Below, in pieces: positions 8,875 through 17,175 of a stretch of DNA of 17,724 nucleotides. Position numbers and translations under genes: made by a program. Positions within the stretch are counted from its first letter, which is position 1, and every line of letters begins with the position of its first letter. This DNA is from CAZACQ01 sp964483725 (GTDB lineage Bacteria > Patescibacteriota > Gracilibacteria > Absconditabacterales > Absconditicoccaceae): contig CAZACQ010000020.1 of NCBI GenBank assembly GCA_964483725.1, forward strand, positions 1 to 17,724, in the 5' to 3' direction. Under the pieces are notes generated by a model. The model did no database searches. It was given only the letters and a program-made list of their open reading frames with translations, and was not told where the DNA came from.

Positions 8875-9309
8875 ATGATTGTATTTTACTTAGTTTTATC
8901 TTTTGCTGTTTGACTTTCTATATGATATTGATATTTTTATATTCAATTTTGACAAAAAGATATAATAAATGAACTTAGGTCAGAAAATAGATCTCTTAAT
9001 TCAAAATTAGAGTCTTTAGAGCAAGAAACAAAAGAATTACAAGCACAAAATGAAGTTTTAAAAACTTCAATTAAAGATTATAAAGATAAAAATTATGATT
9101 TGAAAAATATTGTTGGTGAACTTTCTAGGTATCAGCATGCTGTAAAACAATGATGAGAAATAGCATTGAAACTCCAACAGACACTTTCTATATATGATCC
9201 AAATATTAAAAATATGATAGATGATGTTGTTGATGATTTTGAATCAGACGATGAAGATTCAGATTGAGACTGAAATGATATAAGTTCAGATAATAAAAAA
9301 TTTTTTTAG
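8875..9309 (+). CDS. membrane-anchored coiled-coil protein
   Basis: A 144-residue protein with one N-terminal transmembrane helix (about 3-24, FYLVLSFAVGLSIGYWYFYIQF). A long heptad-rich coiled coil follows at about 29-80 (ELRSENRSLNSKLESLEQETKELQAQNEVLKTSIKDYKDK). A short helical part comes next (VKQGGEIALKLQQTLSIYDP), then an acidic tail (DDVVDDFESDDEDSDGDG). The layout resembles small envelope proteins such as FtsB/DivIC or RmuC N-termini, but no diagnostic motif is present. It has a probable promoter of its own. The sigma-factor gene follows 55 bases later. Function unknown; an anti-sigma role for the neighbouring sigma factor is possible but unsupported. Confidence 0.7.
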
Positions 9310-9334
9310 TTGTAATTTTAATTTTATTTTTTCG

Positions 9335-9340
9335 TATAAT
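9335..9340 (+). promoter_or_regulatory. -10 box of the sigma-factor gene (TATAAT)
   Basis: Perfect TATAAT preceded by CG, 24 bases before the ATG at 9365. The best -35 (TTGTAA, 9310-9315) is 19 bases away, longer than the 16 seen elsewhere, so this may be a weak or alternative-sigma promoter. Confidence 0.4.
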
Positions 9341-9364
9341 ATTTTTTAAATTCTATATTAATAG

Positions 9365-9925
9365 ATGTTTGATTTTTCTAAAGAATTTATATTAAGTCTG
9401 CAAAAATGAGATAAATATTTTTTTAACAAGTTTTATTTACAAACTGTTGATGTGTTTTATCGTTATTTAAAATCCAATTATTTTTTACAAGATTCAGAAA
9501 TTTATGATATAATTTCAGATTTTTATTTGAAAGTGTGGAAATGAATTTGAAAATATAATTTTGATTATTCTTTTAATTGATGGCTTTGGACAGTATTCAA
9601 AAATACAGCAAAAGATTATTTTAAATCAAATTCAAAACAAATTGTTTCTACAGTATATCAAAATGATGAATCTGTAAACTTTGATGATTTTGTAATTGAA
9701 GATTCTGGTATGTTAGAAAATATTGAATTAGAATATGAATATGAAAAAATTGATGAGGCAATAAAGTTGTTAGATGAGTCGTCTAAAGAAATTTTGCATT
9801 TAAAATATATAGAAAACTTATCTAATTCTGAAATTTCTAAACTCACTTGACTCAAGCTTGATAATGTTAGGCAAAAATTATCAAGAGCTATTAAGAAGCT
9901 AAAAAATAAGCTTAATAATAGTTAA
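9365..9925 (+). CDS. ECF-like RNA polymerase sigma factor
   Basis: A 186-residue sigma-70-family protein with region 2 and region 4 only. Region 2 spans about 8-95. FNGWLWTVFKNTAKDYFKSN is the region 2.3-2.4 helix for -10 recognition and strand opening, and YDIISDFYLKVWKGIGKYNF is region 2.2, which binds core RNAP. Region 4 spans about 125-180: IKLLDESSKEILHLKYIENLSNSEISKLTGLKLDNVRQKLSRAIKKLKNKL, with the helix-turn-helix SNSEISKLTGLKLDNVRQKLSRA contacting the -35. An acidic linker (DDFVIEDSG) joins them. No anti-sigma gene with a classic zinc-finger motif follows; the next gene, HU, has its own promoter. Its target regulon cannot be told from the window. Confidence 0.9.
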
Positions 9926-10122
9926 TTATTCAAACATATAAAAATAAATAAGTCAAGTACTAAATTAATTTATTTTTTGTTTTTCTTTCTGAATTGGCTT
10001 GTGAACTATATTCTGATGTTTTATGATATTTGTATCTTTAAATTCTTTTTTTAAAAAGGATTGAAAAACATTGTATATACTGTAATATGAAGATGTATTT
10101 ATATTCTAAATAAATTATTACA
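9926..10122. other. 197-bp AT-rich intergenic region before HU
   Basis: No gene is visible on either strand. A weak AT-only inverted repeat (9941-9949 with 9968-9976, then T-run) may terminate the sigma-factor transcript. The HU promoter and a leader of about 30 bases fill the right end. Confidence 0.4.
10061..10088 (+). promoter_or_regulatory. HU promoter, TTGAAA-16-TAATAT
   Basis: TTGAAA at 10061-10066 and TAATAT at 10083-10088, spacer 16. The same pair of boxes with the same spacer precedes the tRNA-Gln gene (17533-17560). Confidence 0.6.
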
Positions 10123-10395
10123 ATGACAAAGACAGAATTGATTGCTACATTAGCTGACAAATTATGAGTATCAAAAAGACAAGCTTCAGATATGGTTAAC
10201 TCATTTGTTGAAACAGTAGTTGATGGTGTTAAATCTGAAGGTGAAGTTAGAATTCAAGGTTTCGGAACTTTCAAAGTTTCTAAAAGAAATGCTAGGGAAG
10301 GTAGAAACCCAAGAACTGGTGAAAAAATTAAAATTGATGCTATGAATCTACCTGCTTTCAAAGCTGGTGCTGAATTCAAAAAAGCAGTTAGATAG
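10123..10395 (+). CDS. hup: HU family DNA-binding protein
   Basis: A 90-residue histone-like protein of exactly the usual HU length that bends and compacts DNA as a dimer. The N-terminal helical part is MTKTELIATLADKLGVSKRQASDMVNSFVETVVDGVKSEGE. The beta saddle and arm follow, VRIQGFGTFKVSKRNAREGRNPRTGEKIKI (about 43-72), containing the signature FGTFKVSKRNAREGRNPRTGE with the intercalating Pro in RNPRTG. The C-terminus is AFKAGAEFKKAVR. Only one of eight Gly codons is TGA; the others are GGT or GGA, a striking contrast with neighbouring genes that use mostly TGA. Most of the gene is therefore open even in the standard code. It has its own promoter and terminator. Confidence 0.97.
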
Positions 10396-10410
10396 TATAT
10401 ATTATCTAAT

Positions 10411-10447
10411 AAAAAACTCTATGCTATATAAGTATAGAGTTTTTTTA
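10411..10447 (+). terminator. intrinsic terminator after HU
   Basis: A-run, ACTCTAT (10416-10422) pairing with ATAGAGT (10434-10440), extended by a G-U and a C-G pair to nine pairs, then seven T. Confidence 0.85.
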
Positions 10448-10475
10448 TTGAAAAAAAAATAAATAAGATTATAAC
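10448..10475 (+). promoter_or_regulatory. promoter of the Mur ligase cluster, TTGAAA-16-TATAAC
   Basis: TTGAAA at 10448-10453 and TATAAC at 10470-10475, spacer 16. A small inverted repeat AATAAG/CTTATT (10462-10480) straddles the -10 and could be an operator. Confidence 0.55.
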
Positions 10476-10508
10476 TTATTATATAAAATTTATTATTAAC
10501 TTGCTTTG

Positions 10509-11771
10509 ATGAAATCATTTCTTAGAAAAACTATTTTTTATAGGCTGTATAAAAAATCTCTTGCAAATTTAGCTTTGTTAATTAATTGAAATCCTTGAAA
10601 GGATATGTTTTTGGTTTGAATTACTTGAACTGATTGAAAAAGTACTACTAGTAATCTTGTACATAAGATTTTTAATGATAATTTATGAAAGACTGCACTT
10701 GTAACAACTATTTCTATTAAAATATGAGACTCTGAACTGGAAAATAATTCAAAAATGACTTCTCTTAGTCCTTTTCAATTGCAAAAAATACTTTCAGAAG
10801 CAAAATCAGCTTGATGTAAATATGTTGTTTTGGAAGTTAGCTCTCATTGAATTGACCAATTTAGATTTCATTGATTAGAATTTGATCTATGAGTTTTGAC
10901 AAATATTACTCCTGAACATCTTGATTATCATTGAACTTTTGAAAATTATGCAGAAACTAAGAAAAAATTATTTAAATGAATTTTGCTGAGCTCAAAAGAA
11001 AATAAGTATGCAGTATTTCCAAAAGATGATAAGGTTTGAAGACAATGGTATGATGAAATTTGATTTGATTATTCTATAGATTTTTGAATTCTTACAAATG
11101 CTAGTTTAAAAACTGAAAATATTGAACAAAAACCAGATGGTTTAGATTTCTCAATTAAGTACTTATGACAAACATATACATGAAGCTCTAATTTAATATG
11201 AAAGTTCAATTTATATAATATACTTGCTGCAACAAGTGTTTGAATACTTTTATGAATAAAAATAGATGATGTGCTTGATTCAATATGAAGATTTCCAGCT
11301 CTTCCATGAAGAATGGAATATATAAATTTAGATAACAAAAACTTTTATATAGATTTTGCTCATACACCAAATTCTTTAAAAAGTGTATTGTCTTTCATAA
11401 ATGAAATTAAATGAGATAATAAAATTATTACAGTTTTTTGAGCTCCTTGAAATAGGGATAAATTTAAAAGGCCTAAAATGTGAGAAGTTGTCTCTATGAA
11501 TTCAGACTTTGTTATACTAACTGATGATGACCCAGATTCTGAAAATAGGTTTTCTATATTAAATGATGTAAATTCTTGAGTTAAAAGAAAGTTATGAGAT
11601 AATTATTATGTAATCCCAAGTAGGGCAAATGCAATTAAGCTTGCTACAGAATTAGCTAAAGATGGAGATTTTGTTCTACTTGCTGGTAAGTGACACGAAA
11701 ATGTTCAAGTTACAAATTTTGGTAAGAAAAAGTGGAATGATAAGAAGTTTTTAAAATCCCTTTATAATTAA
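10509..11771 (+). CDS. Mur ligase, MurE-like, without the N-terminal domain
   Basis: A 420-residue ATP-dependent Mur ligase, closest to MurE (third amino acid of the peptidoglycan stem). The P-loop VGITGTDGKSTT is at about 36-47, and the conserved LEVSSHGIDQFRFHGLEFDLGVLTNITPEHLDYHGTFENYAETKKKLF (about 115-165) includes the carbamylated-Lys region. Further blocks are GKFNLYNILAAT, PALPGRMEYI, DFAHTPNSL, FGAPGNRDKFKRPKMG and LLAGKGHENVQ. Canonical MurE has about 490 residues with the P-loop near 110, so the UDP-MurNAc-binding N-terminal domain is almost absent, replaced by about 30 residues (MKSFLRKTIFYRLYKKSL). The DNPR motif that recognises diaminopimelate is DDPD (about 339-343), lacking the Arg. 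Substrate may thus differ from UDP-MurNAc-dipeptide plus DAP. It leads a cluster with DUF58 and HD genes (10- and 23-base gaps). Confidence 0.85.
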
Positions 11772-11781
11772 ATTTTAATTT

Positions 11782-12480
11782 ATGAGAAAGTTTGAATTTA
11801 AATTTAGAAAAATTTTATCTTGAAAGGTTTTTTGAGACTTTTTATCATATTTTAAATGAGATTGAATTGAGTTTGATGATTTTAGACCCTATATTGCAGG
11901 TGATGATGTTAGGTCTATAAATTGGAAACTTACAGCAAAATATGATTCATTATTTATTAACTTATTCAAACAACAAAAAGATTCTGAAATTCATATACTT
12001 TTTGATATAAATAGAAATTGGAACTGATATGATTGAAATAAATATACCAAAGAAAAAATATATGAGCTTTTCTCTGATTTATTAATTTTCTCTAATAAGT
12101 TTAAAGCTAATATAATATGATATTATCCATATAAAAATGATTTAAAATTGAATAAAATATCTAATAATTTTGCTGCTTGATATTGATTCATAAAAAGAAT
12201 TGATTGATTGTTGGAAAAGCAATCTTATTTTTATTCTTCTTCAATATCAGAATTTTTGAAAATTCAGAAAAAACTTAGGAAGAAAAGGATAATTATTATT
12301 GTTTCAGATTTTTTATCTCTATCATGAAATGATGTAAAGATTTTGAATATTCTTAAAAAATATAATGAGGTATTGTTGTTTAGATTTAGTATAGCAAAGA
12401 TTGAAGGTTTGAATTACAATAGCTTTAATTATAACTATGATTTGATAAAAAATTTAAATACTTATATAAGTATTGATTAA
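11782..12480 (+). CDS. DUF58 domain protein
   Basis: A 232-residue protein with the DUF58 signature GDGIEFDDFRPYIAGDDVRSINWKLTAKYDSLFINLFKQ at about 26-64, followed by ILFDINRNW, the start of a von Willebrand A-like fold, and IIIIVSDFLSL at about 170-180. DUF58 proteins usually have an N-terminal transmembrane pair and pair with MoxR ATPases; here the protein starts directly in the soluble part and no MoxR gene is near, so it is a short form. The start ATG is 10 bases after the Mur ligase stop, and the two are very likely co-transcribed. Role unknown; association with envelope or cell-wall assembly is suggested by family context and by its Mur neighbour. Confidence 0.85.
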
Positions 12481-12503
12481 TTTATTATGCTGAACCAACT
12501 AAA

Positions 12504-13100
12504 ATGCAATCTAATCTTAGTATCAAGGCTAAAAATTATGCAAAGAAGCTTATGATAGATAATAATATAAATTGATATATTTATCATAATCGAGACCATG
12601 TACTTGATGTTTATCAAAGAGCTAATTATCTTTCAGAAAAGGAATGAATTAACGATGATTTACGTGAAATGTTATTTATTTGAGTTTATTTTCATGATGT
12701 AGCTTACAATAAGGATTGGAAAAACCATGAGTTTCTTTCTTCTAAAATAGCTGAAGATTTTCTTTCAAAAGAAAACTATCCTTTAGATAGGATAGATATG
12801 GTTAAAAATATTATTTTATCTACAACTTTAGGGCAAGAACCATATAATATATTGGAAGAAATAATTAAAGATTCTGATGTGGACAATCTGTCTAGACTAG
12901 ATTTTTTTGAAAAATCAATTCTTGTAAAAAAAGAGATGGAATTTCTTTTGTGAGAAGAAATTAAAGACTTAGATTGGTATAAAAATAATTATGCTCTTTT
13001 AAGAAAATTAAAATTATATACTAATACTCAAAAGGATGAAAGGACTAAGCAGTTAGAAATTAATAAAAATAAATTATATTCCTATATTAAAAATAAATAA
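12504..13100 (+). CDS. HD-domain metal-dependent phosphohydrolase
   Basis: A 198-residue HD-superfamily enzyme (COG4339-like). Metal ligands are visible in order: YHN-x-DHVLDV (His28, His32), FHDVAYN (HD at 64-65), His75 (KNHEFLSS) and DSDVDNL (about 123-129, second-site Asp). Substrates of this family are usually nucleotides or are unknown. The start at 12504 is chosen because another ATG at 12487 lies in a frame that stops after about 20 codons. The residue in YHNxDH is encoded by CGA (12591-12593); Trp or another hydrophobic residue is common at that spot, which bears on possible CGA recoding. It closes the Mur ligase cluster and is followed by a terminator. Confidence 0.85.
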
Positions 13101-13101
13101 A

Positions 13102-13126
13102 AAAAACTGATTAACTTTCAGTTTTT
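13102..13126. terminator. bidirectional intrinsic terminator
   Basis: AAAAACTGA (13102-13110) pairs with TCAGTTTTT (13118-13126) across a 7-base loop. It lies between the convergent HD gene and tRNA-Leu and can serve both. Confidence 0.75.
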
Positions 13127-13142
13127 AAATTTTAAATTAATA

Positions 13143-13226
13143 TGCCCGGAGTGGGACTTGAACCCACACGACCCGAAGGTCAGCAGATTTTGAGTCTACC
13201 GCGTCTGCCAATTCCGCCATCCGGGC
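13143..13226 (-). tRNA. tRNA-Leu(CAA)
   Basis: An 84-nt class II tRNA on the minus strand. Acceptor GCCCGGA (13226-13220) pairs with TCCGGGC (13150-13144), with discriminator A at 13143. Anticodon stem GTAGA/TCTGC encloses the loop CTCAAAA, so the anticodon is CAA (reads TTG). A long variable arm (TGACCTTCGGGTCG) and the T loop GGTTCAAGTCC are typical of tRNA-Leu. CCA is not encoded. Confidence 0.97.
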
Positions 13227-13249
13227 TTTTCAGATTTCAAGTGAATAGG

Positions 13250-13277
13250 ATAATAAACATTTTTAAACAAAAATCAA
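13250..13277 (-). promoter_or_regulatory. tRNA-Leu promoter, TTGATT-16-TATTAT
   Basis: On the minus strand TTGATT (13277-13272) and TATTAT (13255-13250) are 16 bases apart; the start would be about 17 bases before the mature tRNA. The -35 is at the centre of the long palindrome and the whole spacer lies in its left arm. Confidence 0.5.
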
Positions 13278-13303
13278 TTGATTTTTGTTTAAAAATGTTT
13301 ATT
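13252..13303. repeat. 52-bp perfect palindrome (26-bp arms, no spacer)
   Basis: I paired bases outward from the CAATTG centre (13275-13280): 26 consecutive pairs match before a T/T mismatch at 13251/13304. It sits between two divergent transcription units, tRNA-Leu and ssb, so it is not where a terminator is needed, and it overlaps the predicted -35 boxes in both directions. See findings. Confidence 0.9.
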
Positions 13304-13345
13304 TTTTTTATATAAACTTATATTTATAAATTAATAAATATTCTT

Positions 13346-13750
13346 ATGGATTTGAATAAAGTTATGATAATATGAAGAGTTACTAATGAAGTGGAAGTTA
13401 AGAAAATATGAGATACTTGAAGATCAGTAGTAAATTTTAATGTAGCAACAAATAGAAGATATAAAAATAGTGAATGAAATACCATTGAAGAAGCAGAATT
13501 TCATAAATGTGTTGCTTTTGGACCTTTAGCTGATATAATATGAAACTACTGAGAAAAATGAAAAAAAATTTATGTAGAATGAAGATTGAGAACTAGAAAA
13601 TGGGAAGATACTAATTGAGCAAATAGATATACTACAGAGATTGTTTCAGATAATGTTATATTTTTGGACTCAAAATGATCTGTATCAGATTCTGCCAATT
13701 CTTCTGACTCTCAAGCTTCTCAATCTGATGACGAAGATTTGCCGTTTTAA
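13346..13750 (+). CDS. ssb: single-stranded DNA-binding protein
   Basis: A 134-residue OB-fold protein protecting single-stranded DNA in replication and repair. It begins MDLNKVMIIGRVTNEVEVK. The core blocks follow: SVVNFNVATNRRYKNSEGNTIEEAEFHKCVAFGPLADIIGNYGEKGKKIYVEGRLRTRKWEDTNG, then YTTEIVSDNVIFLDS. A Ser/Asp/Gln-rich linker (about 108-127) leads to the acidic tip DEDLPF, the partner-binding tail of bacterial SSBs. Ten of eleven Gly are TGA, including conserved core ones. Its leader abuts the 52-bp palindrome. No rpsF or rpsR is adjacent, unlike in many bacteria; lepB follows 51 bases later. Confidence 0.97.
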
Positions 13751-13801
13751 ATTTCTTTATATCTGACTTAAAAAATTTTTAATATATCAATTATTTAATT
13801 T

Positions 13802-14431
13802 ATGACAAATGAAGTTGTTGACATTATAGAGAAAAAAGAAAAACAGAAAAAAACATTAAAATCTTTTTTGATAGATATTTTTGATATTTTTGCTTTTTTA
13901 CTTTTTGTATTATGAATTGTTCTAATAATTAGAATTTTTTTATTTAATCCTTTTACTGTAGTTTGACATAGTATGGATCCTACTTTTAAAGAAAGTGATT
14001 TTATTATAGTAGATAAGCTTAGTCCTAGGTTTTCTGACTATGAAAGATGAGATATTATTATTTTTTTGCCACCAGCAAAAGATGTGAATTATATTAAAAG
14101 AATTATATGAATGCCATGAGAAACAGTAAGGATAAAAGATTGAAAGGTTTATATATGTGATGAGAATGATTCATGAATTGCTTGTGAAGAATTAGATGAG
14201 CCTTACCTACCTGATGATTCAATTACTGAAGCAAGCTGTTGAGTAGATGAATTTGAAGTTAAATCATGATCATATTTTGTTTTATGAGACAATAGAGACA
14301 AAAGTACAGATGCAAGATGTTGCTTTGGTCTTTGATGTTTTAATTCAGACTCATCTTCATATCTGCTTACTGATAAAGATATGCTTTGAAGGGTTTCAGT
14401 TAGATTGTTTCCAGATTTTTCTAGGTTTTAA
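13802..14431 (+). CDS. lepB: signal peptidase I
   Basis: A 209-residue type I signal peptidase that cuts Sec/Tat signal peptides at the outer face of the membrane. One transmembrane helix at about 22-46 precedes FTVVGHSMDPT with catalytic Ser57. The general base is Lys99 in YIKRIIGMPGETVRI. Box E is GDNRDKSTDAR (about 162-172). All boxes are in order and the length is normal. Unusual is a Cys-rich set beyond the core: YICDENDSGIAC, EASC and the insertion RCCFGLGCFNSDSSS (about 172-186), suggesting extracellular disulfides. Secreted proteins in the window, such as the 637-1890 product and the two small pilin-like proteins, are plausible substrates. Confidence 0.96.
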
Positions 14432-14452
14432 TTTTTTATAAAGTTTCTTTAA

Positions 14453-15754
14453 ATGCTTGTTCCCGTCATAATCTTAATTTTTTTACTTTTTCTTTCTGCT
14501 GCATTTTCCGCCTCAGAAATAGCAATAATGTCAGCTCCTTTATATAAAATTAAACAATTAGCTAATTGAGGTTCTAAACTTGCTAAGTTATTACTGAAAC
14601 TTAGAGAAAGTTCTAGTACTACACTTATTACAGTTTTGATTTGAAATAACTTGGTAAATGTAATATTAACAATTTATGCTTCAAATATTGGTAATGATAT
14701 TATTACTTATCTTGCTATATCCTGAGCAATTTGATTTTTCATAATATCAATAACAATTACTACTTTAATATTGTTTTTCTGAGAAATAGTGCCTAAAGTT
14801 TTTGCATCTAAGTTTGCATTGAATTATGCTTTATTTGTGGCACCTATAATTGATTTATTATCGAAGTTGCTATTTCCTGTAGTTTTTTTCTTTGATTTTC
14901 TAACCAAGCTTATTAGTAAATCAGTTAATGATAATGATGATAAAGTTTCAAGAAATGATGTAGAAATATTTGTAGATGAATGAAAAAAACAATGAATATT
15001 TTCTTTGACAGAAAGTATGATTATTAAGAATTTGTTTGATTTTAATAAAAGATGTGTTGATGGTATTGTGAAACATAGAACTGAGGTTTTTGCTTTGTCT
15101 TCTGAAACTTTATTAAAAGATGCTGTAGATGCTGTTCTTTCTAATCCGTATTCTAGAATCCCAGTTTTTGAATGAGATAAGGATTCTATTATTGGTATGC
15201 TTAATATTAGGGATATTCTTAGACATTCTTCGTGTTCTTCAAATTTGGATAAAGAAATTGCTTATTTAAAATTAAGACCTGTTTTTAAGATACCAGTAAC
15301 TGCAAATGTATTTGATGTATTTTTGAAGATGAAGAAGTCATGACATCATTTTGCAGTAGTTGTTGATGAATATTGAGGTACAGAATGAATAATTACTTTT
15401 GAAGATATATTAGAAGATATGGTTTGAGATATTAAGGATGAGTCAGACATTCAAGAAGAAAGAGATATTGTTAAGATATGAGTAGATGAGTTGATTGTTA
15501 GATGAGATGTTCTTCTAAGGGAAATAATAATGTCATTTTGAATACAAAATTTTGATATTCCAGATGATCTAAAGGATAAGGTATGAGAAGATGACATGAT
15601 TAGTTTTATTATACTTACCTATCTAAAAAGTTTTGCAAAGAAATGAGAAATAGTTAAATTAGGAAGCTTGACTTTTAAAGTTATAGAATTAAATTCAACT
15701 GAAGATAAGATAGAAAAAGTGAAAGTAACATATACACCAAAATTTAATAAGTAA
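14453..15754 (+). CDS. CorC/HlyC-type membrane protein (DUF21, CBS pair, CorC domain)
   Basis: A 433-residue inner-membrane protein. The DUF21 region with about four TM helices covers roughly 1-175 and includes FSASEIAIMS and the signature VLIGNNLVNVILT. Two CBS domains follow (about 195-320) with SETLLKDAVDAVLSNPYSRIPVFEGDKDSIIGMLNIRDIL and FLKMKKSGHHFAVVVDEYGGTEGIITFEDILEDMVGDI, the hallmark of the family. The C-terminal CorC_HlyC domain spans about 345-425. These proteins take part in divalent cation (Mg2+/Co2+) transport or its control, with nucleotides binding the CBS pair. All parts are present, and length is typical. It is part of the ssb-to-Hsp20 co-directional run, 21 bases after lepB. 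Confidence 0.94.
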
Positions 15755-15765
15755 AATTATATTTA

Positions 15766-16539
15766 ATGATAAATATAGCAAAAAATACATTTAAAGAATT
15801 TGTGAGGAATAAGATATTGTATGTTATCTTGTTTGTTGCTGTTTCCTTAATTTTTTTTAGTATTGTTCTTTCTACTCTAGCTTTGAGAGAGGCTGATAAA
15901 ATTATAATAGACTTTTCTCTTTCTTTGATTGAGCTTTTTGGTTTGATTTCTACTATATTTTTATGATCTTATATGCTTTATTCAGAACTTTCTAAAAATA
16001 CAATTTTATTGTTGCTTTCTAAGTCTCCATCTAGATCTAAATTTATATTAGGGAAATTTATTTGATTTTCCTTATTGTTGCTTTTAATTTATACTATATT
16101 ATCTTTAGCTTTCGTCTTAGTGTTATTTTTTCATTGAATATGATTTGAGTTAGCATACATCTCTTCTATTTTCTTAAGTTTTATCAAGATTTTAATTGTT
16201 CTTTCTATTATTATATTTTTTTCAACTTTTGTCTCTCCTTTTATTAGTCTTTTAGCTAGTATTGCTATATATATTGTTTGACATAGTACTTCATTTGTAA
16301 AATTTTACTTGTTACAAACATGAAAAGTTGTTGAATGAACTTTTAATTATTATTTAATTAATATTTTATATTATATTGTACCAAATTTTCATGATTTGAG
16401 CATGAAAGAACATTTAACATCTCCTTTTTTGACCAATTATTCATTGTTTCATATTATTTCATCTACAATGGTTTGATTAATATATATTGCATTTATATTA
16501 ATTTTTGCTATACTGATTTTCAATAAAAAGGAATTTTAA
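15766..16539 (+). CDS. ABC-2-type transporter permease
   Basis: A 257-residue membrane protein with about six TM helices. The amphipathic start MINIAKNTFKEFVRNKILYVILFVAV is typical of ABC-2 permeases (GldF/NatB-like). The cytosolic motif YSELSKNTILLLLSKSPSRSKFILGKFIGF follows TM2 and corresponds to the e...gt..lllskpvsR..fllGK segment of the family. No ATP-binding subunit lies next to it in the window; the partner must be elsewhere or upstream transport partners are unlinked. The gap to the preceding gene is 11 bases and to the next 16, so co-transcription is likely. Substrate unknown. Confidence 0.88.
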
Positions 16540-16555
16540 ACTCTAATATATAGAA

Positions 16556-17152
16556 ATGAAAATATTTTCAAATTTTGATACTAATTTATCCAAAGAGTTG
16601 TATGATAAATATTCTAAACAATTTTGAAGTGATAGAGTTTTGATATTATTTAGAAATAGAGTTTTTTTATTTTTTTATGTTATTATTCCATTTATTTTTT
16701 ATTTATCAATAATAGTTTGACTGTTTTTTCTTTTTTTACTTATTGACTTATGAGATGAAACTGCCAATAGTTTTCTTTGGTTAGTGTATTGGTTATGAGT
16801 TCTTATTTCTTTTTTGGTTTTTGGTCGGAAATTGCTTAAAAGATTAATTGACTTTTATATGGACTTCACAATAATTACTCCTGATTATATTATAACCTAT
16901 GTTCAAAATTGAATATTATCTAGAGATGCTAGAAGTCTAAGTGCTCTAAAATTAAAAACTATATCTATTGAGAAAGATTGATTGATTAGGAGTTTATTTA
17001 ATTTCTGAAATATTAAATTCCTTTCAGAATGAGATACTTCAAACACTTGAGATATACATATATTTTATATATCTGATCCAGATAAGCGTAAGCGGGAAAT
17101 TAAAGATATATTCAGTTCTTGAAGAAATCCTGATGTGGCAATAGATGATTAA
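16556..17152 (+). CDS. PH-like (bacterial bPH2/YdbT-type) membrane protein
   Basis: A 198-residue protein with two TM helices (about 38-62 and 73-90). A cytosolic domain follows, starting IDFYMDFTIITPDYIITYVQNGILSRDARSLSALKLKTISIEKDGLIRSLFNFGNIKF. That pattern (D.YlD..iiT..yii...Q.G...r..r.l.l..i..i......i...l.f.G.i.f) is the bPH2 fold found in small CPR membrane proteins. Function of the family is unknown. Two CGG codons occur (16826-16828 in FGxKLLKR and 17093-17095 in KRKxEIK), both rare in this genome; the first sits where the aromatic residue before the PH domain would fit. Likely co-transcribed with the ABC permease. Confidence 0.75.
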
Positions 17153-17175
17153 TTTAAATTTTATGAAATAAAAAT

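Noticed and set aside
11069..11338. Minus-strand 89-codon frame inside the Mur ligase gene
   Set aside because: The plus strand encodes conserved Mur ligase motifs through the same bases; the minus product has no recognisable features.
12487..12552. Alternative start of the HD gene at the ATG at 12487
   Set aside because: That frame meets TAG after about 22 codons; the ATG at 12504 opens the long frame.
13252..13303. Palindrome as a CRISPR repeat or terminator
   Set aside because: There is only one copy in the window, with no spacers, and transcription diverges from both sides, so a terminator has no gene to end.
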